A stretch of DNA of 64,000 bases from Vulcanimicrobiota bacterium (GCA_017307785.1 JAFKGI010000039.1:15829-79828); one strand, 5' to 3'; shown: positions 38,097 to 47,349, numbered from the stretch's first letter. Notes: generated by a model not told the origin, from the sequence alone. Program-made: numbers and translations.

Positions 38097-39640
38097 CGCT
38101 TCAAAAAATTCTGATTGTCGATGACGCCCCCGCCGACCGATTGATGCTCTCACGGTGTCTGCGGGCCCGTCAACCCGACATCGAGATTGTTCAGCTGGAG
38201 AGAGCCGAAGAAGCTACGGCCTATTTGCGCGAGCACACGGTAGACTGTATGTTTCTGGACATTCATCTGCCCGGCTTCTCCGGCATCGAGTTCCTGGCTG
38301 GACTGCGCCAGGCCGGCCTCATGCCCTGTGCCGTCGTGGCTATGACCGGCTCGGGCTCCGATCGAGTGGCGGTGGACGCTCTCAAGGCGGGCGCTCACGA
38401 TTACCTCCCCAAAGGCCGCGTCAACGAAGTCTCGCTGTGGGACGCGGTCGCCTATGCGATGTCTCGCTATCAGCTTCAGCGCGAAACCCGCCAACGAGAG
38501 CTACAGTTGGAGGAACTCAACCAGGAGCTCGAGCGCAAGGACCGCATCAAGACGCAGTTCGTGGCCAATGCCAGCCACGAGTTACGCACCCCCGTGGCGG
38601 CCATTACCGGACTGATCGGCCTGATGCAGCGCACCGAAATGTTGGATGAGCAGCGCAAGCTGATGACCAGCATGAAATCCTGCTGCGACACTCTGCTGCT
38701 AGTGGTGGATGATCTCATCGATCTGACCAAGATTGAATCCGGGGCGCTGGAACTACACAACCGACCTTTTCGTCTCGGTCAGGTTTTCGAGCAAGTGCTG
38801 GAAACCGTGCAGATCCTGGCTCAGGATAAGGGTCTGGAGCTCAAGTGCAGCATCGATTCCAGCGTTCCTGGCTGGGTCCACGGAGATCCCTCGCGTCTCC
38901 GTCAGATTCTCTACAATCTGGTCGGCAACGCCATCAAGTTCACTCCTACCGGCGCTGTGACCATGAGAGTGGCCGCGCTGCCGGACGGCCTGCTTCGCTT
39001 CGAAGTCCAGGACACCGGCATCGGGATTTCCGAAGCAGCCATCAAGCGCCTGTTCGAACCGCACTTTCAGACCGGCAGTCTGGACCATCGCGCTAAGGGT
39101 AGCGGTCTGGGTCTGGCGATCGTGCGCTCCCTGGTGCAGCGCATGGGAGGGCAGGTCGGGGTGGACAGCCAGCCCGGGGAAGGCTCGACCTTCTGGTTTG
39201 AAATGCCTCTGGCTCGTGCTGCCGAGGGCCAGGAGGAAGACGTTCAGGCTGCCCAGGGACCCGAACACGAGCGGGGTTTTCGCTTGTTGGTGGCCGAGGA
39301 CAATCCAATCGCGGCGCGCGTTCTGGCTCTGCAGCTGCAGCACCTGGGTCATGAGGTCACCGTCGTCAGCGATGGGCGCCGGGCCGTGGAACTCGCCTCC
39401 AGCGGCAAATTTCAGGCCGTCATCATGGATTGTCAGATGCCGGAACTGGATGGCTTCGAGGCCACCCGCCGGTTGCGCCAGGATTACAGCCTGGAGCAGC
39501 TGCCCATTATCGCTCTCACCGCCAACGCACTGCTGGGCGAATCTTCGCGCTGCCAGGCGGCGGGGATGAACGACTACCTGGTTAAACCGGCTCCGGTGGC
39601 GGATCTCCAGCGGCTTCTGGAGCACTGGGTTGCCCGCTGA
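38093..39640 (+). CDS. Hybrid sensor kinase: REC-HisKA-HATPase-REC
   Basis: 515 residues from a GTG. The first receiver (1-120, Asp56 in FLDIHLPGFSG) is followed by a coiled coil and HisKA with His162 (VANASHELRTP), then the ATPase domain (N-box around residue 275-280, DTGIGIS at 307, GSGLGLAI) and a second receiver (from 396, Asp446 in VIMDCQMPELDG). There is no input domain of its own, so it is likely driven by phosphate from other proteins such as the phytochrome that faces it. The 3' end overlaps that gene by 59 bp. Confidence 0.93.
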   Translation: MTLQKILIVDDAPADRLMLSRCLRARQPDIEIVQLERAEEATAYLREHTVDCMFLDIHLPGFSGIEFLAGLRQAGLMPCAVVAMTGSGSDRVAVDALKAGAHDYLPKGRVNEVSLWDAVAYAMSRYQLQRETRQRELQLEELNQELERKDRIKTQFVANASHELRTPVAAITGLIGLMQRTEMLDEQRKLMTSMKSCCDTLLLVVDDLIDLTKIESGALELHNRPFRLGQVFEQVLETVQILAQDKGLELKCSIDSSVPGWVHGDPSRLRQILYNLVGNAIKFTPTGAVTMRVAALPDGLLRFEVQDTGIGISEAAIKRLFEPHFQTGSLDHRAKGSGLGLAIVRSLVQRMGGQVGVDSQPGEGSTFWFEMPLARAAEGQEEDVQAAQGPEHERGFRLLVAEDNPIAARVLALQLQHLGHEVTVVSDGRRAVELASSGKFQAVIMDCQMPELDGFEATRRLRQDYSLEQLPIIALTANALLGESSRCQAAGMNDYLVKPAPVADLQRLLEHWVAR

Positions 39641-41840
39641 GGGTGACGTAAAAGGTGCTGCCCTGACCGGGAGCTGACTCCAACTCAATCGTGCCGCCGT
39701 GCCGTTCCACCATGCGGCGTACGATGGTCAGACCAGCACCGGCTCCGCCTCCCCGCTCGTCGGGCAAGTGTAGCCGGCGGAAGAGCTGAAAGACTCGCTC
39801 GTGGAACTCGGCCGGAATTCCCAGGCCGTTATCGCGCACAAAGAAAGTGACGCGTCCATCCTGAACGGCCTGAGGTTGTGAACCGATTTCAATCACCCGG
39901 TCCGCCTCGCTATATTTGATGGCGTTGCTGATCAAGTTGGCCAGAATTTGCTCCAGGAAAGGTGGGTGGGCGTAGACCATCGGCAGCCCGGGCTGCACCT
40001 CGATTCGCCCGGGAATTTTGCGCGCCCGGAAGAGAATGGTGGCGGATTCTTCGGCCATCTTCTGCAGATCGCAAGGGCAGCAAGCCAGGTGCTGGTGATT
40101 CAGGCGTGAGTAGGTGAGCAGGGAGGAGATCAGAGACTCCATGCGGACGGTCAAGCTGACCACCCCGCTCAACATCTGCTTACCCTCTCCCGGCAGAACC
40201 TCGCCATAGTCTTCTTCCAGAAATTGCGCGTAATGGTGGATACCGCGCAGCGGTTCCCGCAAATCGTGGGAGGCCATAAAAGCGAAAGAGTCGAGTTCTT
40301 CGTTGCTGCGCTGCAGCGCGAAGTTGGAGGCCTGCATACGACGCGTATGGCGGGCCGCGCTGGCGTCCAGCACGCGCAGCAGTCGCTCGATCTTCCACAG
40401 ATCGAAATCGGTCCAGGGTCGCGAACGCCCGCTGGCGCGCTCGATGTATTCCGCGAAGGAAGCGCGAGGGTGCAGGCGCGGTCCGTTCGGGCCATAGCGA
40501 ATTTCTTTGCTGTCCGGGTGGCCGGCCCAGCGCACGGTTGAGGCTTCCTCCGGCCGGAACCAGAGGGCCATTTCTCCCTCCGGTCCGTTGGGGGCGAGTG
40601 CCAGCAACCCGCAGTGTCGTTTGGGGTGCTCCAACGGGCAAAGGTCCGGCAAACGATCCGTCTGGTAGACGCGCTGGCCGGCGGCAACCAGGTGACTGCG
40701 AATCGCCTCCAGTTCACTTTCGTAGGGCACGTCGCCGATCGAATACCAGCCTTTTTGGTGGGAGACGACCACCCCGGTGCTTTCCAGCACCGTAGGCAGC
40801 ATGGGCAAAGCGGCGAAGAGACCGGCCTGATCTTCGCGTTCCAGGCGCTCGGTCAGGTTTTCCAGGGCTCGCGCCAAAGATTCTCTCTCGTCCAGGGTGG
40901 CGGCTTCCTGGAGTTGATAAATGCGCTGCGAAATGACGCGTCCGAAGAGCTCGAGCGAGGCCCGCTGCTGCTGACGCAACAGCAGCGGGGCGTAGTGGTG
41001 ACAGGCGACCAGGCCCCAGAGCTTACCGTCCACCCGCAAAGAACAGGAGACGGTGCCTTGCACACCCATGTTCTTCAGATACTCTACGTGCATGGGGGAC
41101 ACGGCTCGTAGTACGCTGTAGGTCAGATCCAGAGGCTGCTTGCTGCCGGGATGGACCAGGGGCTCCACCGCCACCGGCTCGGCTTGAGCGTCCTGGATGA
41201 CGCGCAGCCAGACCTTTTCGTAGATGGCGCGGGCGGGAGCGGGAATGTCGGTGGCCGGAAAGTGCAGGCCCATATAGCTGGTTTCCAGCTTGGGATGGGC
41301 GGCCTCGGCCAGCACTTCGCCGGTCCAGTCCGGATGAAAGCGGTAGACCATGACGCGGTCGATGCCGAACAGAGAGCGGATTTCTTCGGTTAGAAGCTGG
41401 AGCAGCGAAGAGAGATCGGCGCAAGCTTCCAGCCGGGCCAGGGCGGCCTGGGTGCCGAGCAAGAGGCTGGGCGAGTTATCGCCAGCCGGCTCCCACTCCA
41501 GCACCAACACGTCTCCGTTGCGATGAGCGATCAACTGGAGGCCGTTGCGGTCGCCGGCTTCCACGCTGACCGGGGCGGTGGTCTGGGCGACTCGGGCCAG
41601 AATCTCGGCCAGCAAGCCGGGCTGCAAGTCGTCCAGTCGGGAGCCGAGCAGTTCGCTCAGGCTCTTTCCCAGCATCTGCTCGGCGTTGCGAGCGGCCTGC
41701 TGGATCCGTCCGTCGGCCGCATCCACGGCCAGCAAAGTGCCGTGAGGCATCAGGCAGCCGGGAACGTGGACGGGTTCCTGGTCGCAGTTGTTCAAAGTGA
41801 CCGAACTGGTCAACTGATTATAAGGCTGCTTCAAATCCAA
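39582..41840 (-). CDS. bphP: Bacteriophytochrome histidine kinase (PAS-GAF-PHY-HK)
   Basis: 752 residues in phytochrome order: N-terminal PAS with the biliverdin-binding Cys19 (NNCDQEPVHVPG), GAF with PATDIP (Asp198), His251 (SPMHVEYL) and His281 (ACHHY), PHY with the tongue motif HPRASFAEY (about 458-465), then HisKA with His525 (MASHDLREPLRG) and a HATPase domain (NLISNAIKYSE, DNGLGIP). A second cysteine replaces the usual serine at position 29 (VPGCLMPHG). It would sense red/far-red light through biliverdin. No heme oxygenase gene is in the window. It converges with and overlaps the response regulator/hybrid kinase pair. Confidence 0.95.
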   Translation of the reverse strand: MDLKQPYNQLTSSVTLNNCDQEPVHVPGCLMPHGTLLAVDAADGRIQQAARNAEQMLGKSLSELLGSRLDDLQPGLLAEILARVAQTTAPVSVEAGDRNGLQLIAHRNGDVLVLEWEPAGDNSPSLLLGTQAALARLEACADLSSLLQLLTEEIRSLFGIDRVMVYRFHPDWTGEVLAEAAHPKLETSYMGLHFPATDIPAPARAIYEKVWLRVIQDAQAEPVAVEPLVHPGSKQPLDLTYSVLRAVSPMHVEYLKNMGVQGTVSCSLRVDGKLWGLVACHHYAPLLLRQQQRASLELFGRVISQRIYQLQEAATLDERESLARALENLTERLEREDQAGLFAALPMLPTVLESTGVVVSHQKGWYSIGDVPYESELEAIRSHLVAAGQRVYQTDRLPDLCPLEHPKRHCGLLALAPNGPEGEMALWFRPEEASTVRWAGHPDSKEIRYGPNGPRLHPRASFAEYIERASGRSRPWTDFDLWKIERLLRVLDASAARHTRRMQASNFALQRSNEELDSFAFMASHDLREPLRGIHHYAQFLEEDYGEVLPGEGKQMLSGVVSLTVRMESLISSLLTYSRLNHQHLACCPCDLQKMAEESATILFRARKIPGRIEVQPGLPMVYAHPPFLEQILANLISNAIKYSEADRVIEIGSQPQAVQDGRVTFFVRDNGLGIPAEFHERVFQLFRRLHLPDERGGGAGAGLTIVRRMVERHGGTIELESAPGQGSTFYVTLSGQPSAPEAAGDPPPEPV

Positions 41841-41919
41841 TACCTATCCTCTTTGTACTGGGGGGGATCTCCCCTGCAAGCGGCCTCAAATCGGGACTTT
41901 AGTGGCGCTGATCATAGAA

Positions 41920-41950
41920 ATACCCCACCCCTGAAACAGGAGCGGGGTAT
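41920..41950 (-). terminator. Terminator of the tiny gene at 41971
   Basis: ATACCCC ... GGGGTAT with inner CCTG/CAGG stem, 20 bp beyond the minus-strand stop at 41971 and close to the phytochrome gene's 5' side. Confidence 0.75.
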
Positions 41951-41970
41951 CTTCGTGGTCGTCTGTCAGT

Positions 41971-42114
41971 CTACGATTTGCGGACTTTGACGGGGACGGG
42001 CTTGGGCTGATTGTTCTGAGTGAGGAGCCAGAGCGCGGCAGTGCCGGCAATCAGTATGGTGAGCATAAGAATGTTAATTCTATGTGAACTCGGATTCCCT
42101 CCCGGGTCACCCAT
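41971..42114 (-). CDS. Tiny membrane protein (47 aa)
   Basis: A 47-residue frame: hydrophilic start (MGDPGGNPSSHRIN), one membrane helix (ILMLTILIAGTAALWLL) and a basic Pro/Lys tail (QPKPVPVKVRKS). It is followed by its own terminator, which supports a real gene. It lies between the phytochrome gene and the gene at 42133, all on the same strand. Function unknown. Confidence 0.5.
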   Translation of the reverse strand: MGDPGGNPSSHRINILMLTILIAGTAALWLLTQNNQPKPVPVKVRKS

Positions 42115-42132
42115 TGTTTTTTGACCATATTT

Positions 42133-42495
42133 TTAAGGTCGCTCGGTTCGCCGCGTCATGGCGTCCAGCGCCATGGCCTGGGCGCGCTCCAGAACATAGT
42201 CCCAATCCTCGCCCCGCAGCCCCTCGAGGGCTACCTGAAGGGCCAACATGCCTGTGCGCAACAGGTCTTCTGGGGGAATGGCCCGAGCTTTTTCGGAGGA
42301 AGCCCGCAGATCCAGGGCCTCCTCGCTGAGCCCGGGCATCAACTCGCTGAGCAAAGCCGACATCAAGATCTCGTCTGGCGCTTCACAGTACAACCGCCAG
42401 GCCGACTGTAAATACCCCACGGGGTCCTGTTCGCGCGCCCGCTTCATCCAGTTGCGCCCGATCTCTAAAGAAAACTCCGCCGAATCCATGCTCAC
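42133..42495 (-). CDS. Hypothetical soluble protein
   Basis: 120 residues, acidic and helical (EEALDLRASSEKARAIPPED, DWDYVLERAQAMALDAMTRR), starting at MSMDSAE or two codons later. No membrane segment or signal peptide, no family recognised. It follows the dehydrogenase gene at 42531 by 35 bp and may belong to the same operon. Confidence 0.6.
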   Translation of the reverse strand: MSMDSAEFSLEIGRNWMKRAREQDPVGYLQSAWRLYCEAPDEILMSALLSELMPGLSEEALDLRASSEKARAIPPEDLLRTGMLALQVALEGLRGEDWDYVLERAQAMALDAMTRRTERP

Positions 42496-42530
42496 GGCTT
42501 CTCGCCCGCGCGAAGGCCGGCCTGCTCAGC

Positions 42531-43754
42531 TTAGCTCTGGAGAGTGGCCGTGGCGGGCTCGAATTCGGCGATGGCCGGGTTGGCCGCGAAGGGATCGAGC
42601 ACGGTCTTGATCAACCGGCCGCGCTTGGCAAACTCCTGATACAGCGACGGTGCTTCCTCCAGTGAGGCCCGGCGGGTGATCACGAAGGATGGGTCGATTT
42701 CGCCCTCTTCGATCCTGCGTAGCAGCGGCCGCAGGTATTTCATCATGTGGGTCTGACCCATCTTGAAGGTCAGGCCTTTGGCGAAAGCCGCCCCGAAAGG
42801 CAGTTTGTCCAGCACCCCACCATACACGCCCGGCACCGAAACGGTGCCGCCCTTGCGACAGGCCATGATGGCCTGGCGCAGCGCATTGGGGCGGTCCGTG
42901 GCCAGGCCCATGCTCTGCCAGGTACGGTCATAGACCGAGCCGATCCCGTAGCCGTGAGCCTCCATGCCGACCGCGTCGATGACCGAGTCCGGACCGCGAC
43001 CGCCCGTCATCTCGGGAAGCAGCTCCATCACGTTGACCTCAGAGAAATTGAGCACCAGGGCCCCGCTCTCCCGCGCCATCTTCAAACGTTCGGGGTTTTC
43101 GTCGATAGCGATGACCCGTTCCGCCCCCAGCATCAAGGCCGAGCGGATGGCGAACTGGCCCACCGGACCACAACCCCAGATGGCCACCGTATCCCCTGGC
43201 TCGATGTTGCAGTTCTCGGCCGCCTGATACCCGGTCGGGAAGATGTCGGACAAGAACAGCACCTGCTCGTCGCTCAGATGGGAGGGCACCTTGATCGGCC
43301 CCACGTCGGCGAAGGGCACACGCACGAATTGGGCCTGTCCGCCCCAGTAGCCGCCATAAATGTGGGAGTAGCCGAACAGGCCGGAGCCCGAGTAGCCGTA
43401 GAGCGTCTCGGCCAGCTTGGCGTTGGGATTGCTGTTGTCGCACAGCGACCACAGGTCTTTGCCGCAGAAAAAGCAGTTGCCGCAGGCGATGGTAAAAGGC
43501 ACCACCACCCGATCGCCTACCTTCAGTTTGCTGACCTCGCGGCCCACTTCCACCACTTCGCCCATGAACTCGTGGCCCAGCACGTCACCGGCTTTCATCC
43601 CGGGAATGAAGCCGCCCCAGATGTGTAAGTCCGAGCCGCAGATGGCCGTCGAAGTCACCTTCAGGATGGCGTCCTTGGCATTGACGATTTTCGGATCGTC
43701 GACCGTCTCCACGCGCACATCGCGCTTCCCATGAAAACATAGAGCTCGCATCAT
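42531..43754 (-). CDS. Zinc-dependent dehydrogenase, glutathione-independent formaldehyde/threonine dehydrogenase-like
   Basis: 407 residues, medium-chain family. Catalytic zinc ligands are in CGSDLHIW and GHEFMG. The structural-zinc loop is CGNCFFCGKDLWSLC. The cofactor motif is WGCGPVGQFAIR. A long insertion (LFGYSHIYGGYWGGQAQFVR, then IFPTGYQAAEN) and the AHGYG region place it with the FDH-type class III-like enzymes rather than simple alcohol dehydrogenases. Start at the first of two ATGs with AGGAGG upstream. The preceding gene ends 1 bp upstream. Likely role: detoxification of an aldehyde; substrate not certain. Confidence 0.9.
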   Translation of the reverse strand: MMRALCFHGKRDVRVETVDDPKIVNAKDAILKVTSTAICGSDLHIWGGFIPGMKAGDVLGHEFMGEVVEVGREVSKLKVGDRVVVPFTIACGNCFFCGKDLWSLCDNSNPNAKLAETLYGYSGSGLFGYSHIYGGYWGGQAQFVRVPFADVGPIKVPSHLSDEQVLFLSDIFPTGYQAAENCNIEPGDTVAIWGCGPVGQFAIRSALMLGAERVIAIDENPERLKMARESGALVLNFSEVNVMELLPEMTGGRGPDSVIDAVGMEAHGYGIGSVYDRTWQSMGLATDRPNALRQAIMACRKGGTVSVPGVYGGVLDKLPFGAAFAKGLTFKMGQTHMMKYLRPLLRRIEEGEIDPSFVITRRASLEEAPSLYQEFAKRGRLIKTVLDPFAANPAIAEFEPATATLQS

Positions 43755-43755
43755 C

Positions 43756-44469
43756 CTATCCCTCCTGCGCGCCGGGCGCGATGGCGGCAGTGGGCACTTC
43801 ACCCGCTTCCAGTAGTTGCTTGAGCCGCATCAGGTCGGCTCGAATTTGTTGTCCCGGCTCCTCGCCAAGGAGGCGGGCCAGGTTTTGTCCCAGTTTGCCG
43901 GCCAGGATTTGATAGCGGACGGCCACCTTCACCTCGGTGCCGCGACCGCCCGGGGCGGGATGGAATGTGACCGTCCCGTGATGTTGAAAGTCCGAGTTCT
44001 CGTCGGTGCGCCACTCGATGCGCCGATTGTTCTCGTCGTGCGTCATGATGGCGTTCCAGCGGATGTTGTGTCCGTCCAGGCCGTGGGCCCGGGCTACCCA
44101 GTGGGAAATCCCCTGACCGGTTTCGGTCACCGAGAGAATGTTCTCGGAAAACAAAGGCATGTTGTTGAGGTCTCGCCAGAACTCATAAACTCGCATCGGC
44201 ATGGCGTTGATGGTGACCGTCTGCTGAGCTTTCACTTCACGAGTCAAGGCCGAATTGCCGCAGCCGACCTGGTGATGTCCGTTGCAGGAACTGACTCCCA
44301 ATGCTTTATAGAGCCCACAGTGGCCACTCACGGCCCGGATTAGCATGCCGGCCCCGGCCAGGGCCAGCGGAACCTGGGCCCAGCGGGCCCGACTGGGGCT
44401 GACCGCCAACAGGGCCCCACCCACCACGGCCGAAACCAGCCGCTCTTTTTCTCCAACGTTGACGTCCAT
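43756..44469 (-). CDS. SRPBCC/cyclase-like protein with N-terminal DUF2892-type membrane hairpin
   Basis: 237 residues. Residues 8-55 form a hairpin of two hydrophobic stretches ending in SGHCGLYKALGVSSC, the YgaP/DUF2892 pattern. From about 80 on it is a START/polyketide-cyclase fold (QQTVTINAMPMRVYEFWRDL, then RIEWRTDENSDFQHHGTVTF). Binding of a hydrophobic small molecule is implied. It ends 1 bp before the dehydrogenase gene at 42531-43754, so both are one operon, as is often seen for such cyclase-dehydrogenase pairs of unknown pathway. Confidence 0.82.
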   Translation of the reverse strand: MDVNVGEKERLVSAVVGGALLAVSPSRARWAQVPLALAGAGMLIRAVSGHCGLYKALGVSSCNGHHQVGCGNSALTREVKAQQTVTINAMPMRVYEFWRDLNNMPLFSENILSVTETGQGISHWVARAHGLDGHNIRWNAIMTHDENNRRIEWRTDENSDFQHHGTVTFHPAPGGRGTEVKVAVRYQILAGKLGQNLARLLGEEPGQQIRADLMRLKQLLEAGEVPTAAIAPGAQEG

Positions 44470-44554
44470 AGCGCAGTCCTCCAGAAGACCAGCCTAGCCG
44501 CCCGGCCCAGGAGTCAGCATTGCACCCAAGTCCCCCCGGCGGAGGACTCAGATC

Positions 44555-45514
44555 CTAGGTTTTCTTCAAGCTCTCCGGCTTGTGGGCCGCCTTTGCTCCC
44601 GTTTTTTGAGTGCCATGTCGCACCTCCTTATCCAAACCAACCGAGACTCGCTCCCAGCGGTTCAGGACAAAGCTCACGAACTCGCGGACGCGCGGGGGTT
44701 GACCCGAGAGCTCGCGGTGGACCAGGTAGATGGGCAGCGCGTCACACTGATGACTCGGCAGCAATCGGACCAGGCGCCCGTCCCGCAAGTATTCGGCTAC
44801 AAAATAGCCCGGCTGCTTGGCGATGCCCCGACCGGCCAGCAGGGGTCCGAGCAAGGCCGTGTGATAATTATAGGCGCTCGGACCCGAGACTTCCACGACT
44901 TCCACGCGGCGCTGCCGACGAAAGGTCCAGCGTTGGCCGCGGCCGGGGTTGAGATAGAGCAAGCAGCGATGCTCCACCAGGTCACTCGGAACCACGGGAG
45001 TGGAACGACCCTCCAGGTAGCTCGGGGCGGCGCACACCACATCCTCCATCATGCCCAGCGGCGTGACCGAAAGATGCTCCGGCAGGTTTTCCGAGATGCG
45101 GAAGGCCAGGTCAAAATCTTCCAGGTCTACAAATCGGTTGTCCAGCACCAGGTCCACCTCTACCCCGGCGAACTCAGCGCAGAACTCCTCCACCAACTCG
45201 ACCAGATAGACCTGTCCCAAGGAAATCGGCGCGGAAATGCGCAGGCGGCCCGACACCGAGTGACTGCGGCTGCGCATCACCGCCTCACCTTCGCGAGCGA
45301 TCTGCACCAGGCGCCGGCAATAATCGTAGAAACGCTCGCCTTCCTCGGTCAAATGCAGGCGACGGGTGGTGCGGCGCATCAGGCTCACCCCCAGACGCGC
45401 CTCCAAACCGGCCACCTGCTTGCTCACAAAGCCCTTGGACACCCCCAGAGCCTCGGCGGCGGCCGTAAAAGAGCCGCGTTCCACTACTTCGGCAAAAGTC
45501 GCCATCTCCAGCAT
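44555..45514 (-). CDS. LysR-family transcriptional regulator
   Basis: 319 residues. The N-terminal winged helix (MATFAEVVERGSFTAAAEAL, SKGFVSKQVAGLEARLGVSL) and the effector-binding domain from about 90 (SGRLRISAPISLGQVYLVE) match LysR, in the subgroup near DsdC-/AaeR-like regulators. It is divergent from the SDR gene at 45610, the usual arrangement where LysR controls its neighbour. A 16-bp inverted repeat (45519-45534) lies 5 bp from its start. The C-terminus carries an extra Lys-rich tail. Confidence 0.92.
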   Translation of the reverse strand: MLEMATFAEVVERGSFTAAAEALGVSKGFVSKQVAGLEARLGVSLMRRTTRRLHLTEEGERFYDYCRRLVQIAREGEAVMRSRSHSVSGRLRISAPISLGQVYLVELVEEFCAEFAGVEVDLVLDNRFVDLEDFDLAFRISENLPEHLSVTPLGMMEDVVCAAPSYLEGRSTPVVPSDLVEHRCLLYLNPGRGQRWTFRRQRRVEVVEVSGPSAYNYHTALLGPLLAGRGIAKQPGYFVAEYLRDGRLVRLLPSHQCDALPIYLVHRELSGQPPRVREFVSFVLNRWERVSVGLDKEVRHGTQKTGAKAAHKPESLKKT

Positions 45515-45518
45515 GATT

Positions 45519-45534
45519 GTTTCCTTAGGGAAAC
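45519..45534. promoter_or_regulatory. Candidate operator between LysR and SDR genes
   Basis: GTTTCC, TTAG, GGAAAC: a perfect 6-bp-arm inverted repeat in the 95-bp divergent gap. It is adjacent to the LysR start and so well placed for autorepression; the SDR start is 76 bp away. Confidence 0.5.
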
Positions 45535-45609
45535 AGTCTGGTGAATCCTGGCCGGTTTATCGCACCCGTTGCAACCGCTATAGTCGAGTGCACAGGAGGT
45601 TCCAAAAAA

Positions 45610-46395
45610 ATGGACTTACAACTCAAAGGCAAACGCGCCCTGGTCTCGGCATCTTCAGGCGGAATCGGCCTGGCTATCGCTCAGAAGCTGGCTCAAGAAG
45701 GCGCCGAAGTGATCCTCAACGGCCGCACCGAGGCCACCGTGCAGCAGGCGCTGGACAAATCCGAAGGTCTCAAGTTTCTCACTCTGGTGGCCGATCTCGG
45801 CACTGCGGAAGGCGTGCAGAAAGCTATCGCCGAGTACCCGCAGGTGGACATCCTGGTAAACAATCTGGGTATCTACTGGGCTCGCCCTTTCGAAGAAATC
45901 ACCGATGAGGAGTGGGAGAAAATCCTCGAAGTCAACTTCCTCAGCGGCGTACGTCTGACTCGCCATTACTTTCCCAAGATGTTGGCCCAGGACTGGGGAC
46001 GCGTCCTTTTCATCGCCAGTGAATCCGGCATTATGGTGCCCTCCGAAATGGTCCACTATGGCGTGACCAAGTCGGCTCAGTTGTCGCTCGCCTCGGGCCT
46101 GGCCCGGCTCACCAAGAACACCGGCGTCACCGTCAACAGCGTGCTCCCCGGCCCGACCGAGACCGAGAACGTCATCGACTTCATGCGCGATCTGGTTCCC
46201 GAAGAAGCCCGCGGCGACAAGGACAAAATCGGTCGTGCCTTCGTGCGCGAGCACCGTCCCGGTTCGCTCATCGGCCGTCTCATTCGGCCCGAGGAAATCG
46301 CCTCGTTGGTCACCTACCTGGCCAGCCCGCTGGCCGCGGCCACCAATGGCGCGGCGGTGCGTGCCGAAGGCGGCCTGGTGCAGTCTATCCTTTAA
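45610..46395 (+). CDS. Short-chain dehydrogenase/reductase
   Basis: 261 residues, classical SDR: cofactor motif SASSGGIGLAIA, NNLG in place of NNAG, and Tyr/Lys in HYGVTKSAQ with Ser in IASESG. Start at 45610 has AGGAGG 10 bp upstream. It resembles bacterial 3-ketoacyl/glucose-dehydrogenase-type SDRs. Probably controlled by the LysR gene diverging from it. It overlaps the convergent membrane gene by 11 bp. Substrate unknown. Confidence 0.9.
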   Translation: MDLQLKGKRALVSASSGGIGLAIAQKLAQEGAEVILNGRTEATVQQALDKSEGLKFLTLVADLGTAEGVQKAIAEYPQVDILVNNLGIYWARPFEEITDEEWEKILEVNFLSGVRLTRHYFPKMLAQDWGRVLFIASESGIMVPSEMVHYGVTKSAQLSLASGLARLTKNTGVTVNSVLPGPTETENVIDFMRDLVPEEARGDKDKIGRAFVREHRPGSLIGRLIRPEEIASLVTYLASPLAAATNGAAVRAEGGLVQSIL

Positions 46396-47347
46396 TCCGT
46401 CTCAAGCGCACCAGATGCGCCAGTTGGGTGACCTTGGAGGGCTTACGCAGCGCTCCCAGGTCGCCCGACTGAAACTCCGGTCCGGGCTTGACCGGCTCCA
46501 CCGCCGGCATGCTCAGGGCCCCGCGGGCGGCGCTTTCCGGAAAGCGCACGCAGAAGTCGGCTAGCTGCCCCTCGGTCTCGATACGCTCGCCGTATTCGGC
46601 GCTCAGATGGGCCGCCAGAGCGGCAAAATAGGCGGGCGCGTTCTGGGTTTCCATGAGCGGCTCGCGCAGGTGCAGGCGGAAGGGATCGGGTCGGAACCAC
46701 TGGCGCAGAATCTCGACCGGGACCAGTTCCAGCATGGCGTTCATGGTCACCATGGGCATCTTCATCAGCACGGTGGCCCGACTGGGCGTGAGTTCGGAGC
46801 TCACCGGCAGCGTGTTGGTGCGGCGCAGGAAGAGCAGCAGGGCGAGTGAGCCCAGCAGATTGTTCTGCCCAACCCACCAACCCAGGCTGCCGGCCAGCCA
46901 CACCAGAGGGGCCCACAATCCGGGCAAAGAGACCAGGCCGAGCGCGCGCCAGAAACGCCGGGCTCCCTCTGTGCTCACCAGGCCCAGGCAGACCATCCCC
47001 AGCAGGGCTTCCGCCCCCATAGGACGCAAGGCGCCGGGCACGGCCAGTCCCAGTAGCAGGCCACCGCGCAGCAAGGGCAAGGTCATTGCCAGCAGCGGAC
47101 GTGGACCCGCCAGCATCGGCGAAAGTTTGCCGCGTTTCTGGAGGAACCACAGGACCAGAGCCCCAATGGCCGGTGCCAGCCCTTGTCCCACCAGTTGCTC
47201 CCGAAGGCTCAGGCTCCAGCCGAAGAGGCCTAGATACCCCAGGGCCAGCAGCAAGATGAAGCCCGCGTGGAGGCGAGGAAAGAATTTTAGAACGGCCAGC
47301 CAGAGCAGAGCCAGAACGAGAGCGGAGAAAAAAGCCAAAGTAGACAC
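46385..47347 (-). CDS. Membrane protein at the end of the pseudopilin operon
   Basis: 320 residues. The first 190 hold about seven hydrophobic stretches (LAFFSALVLALLWLAVL, GFILLLALGYLGLFGW, WVGQNNLLGSLALLLFL and others), followed by a hydrophilic tail with helical segments. It starts 2 bp after the stop of the GHKL-like gene at 47350, so the two are probably translated together. No family recognised; a partner or anchor for the 47350 protein is possible. Confidence 0.6.
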   Translation of the reverse strand: MSTLAFFSALVLALLWLAVLKFFPRLHAGFILLLALGYLGLFGWSLSLREQLVGQGLAPAIGALVLWFLQKRGKLSPMLAGPRPLLAMTLPLLRGGLLLGLAVPGALRPMGAEALLGMVCLGLVSTEGARRFWRALGLVSLPGLWAPLVWLAGSLGWWVGQNNLLGSLALLLFLRRTNTLPVSSELTPSRATVLMKMPMVTMNAMLELVPVEILRQWFRPDPFRLHLREPLMETQNAPAYFAALAAHLSAEYGERIETEGQLADFCVRFPESAARGALSMPAVEPVKPGPEFQSGDLGALRKPSKVTQLAHLVRLRRIKG

Positions 47348-47349
47348 CG

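Noticed and set aside
39582..41840. Heme oxygenase gene next to the phytochrome
   Set aside because: Searched both sides; only unrelated genes are present, so biliverdin must come from a gene outside this window.
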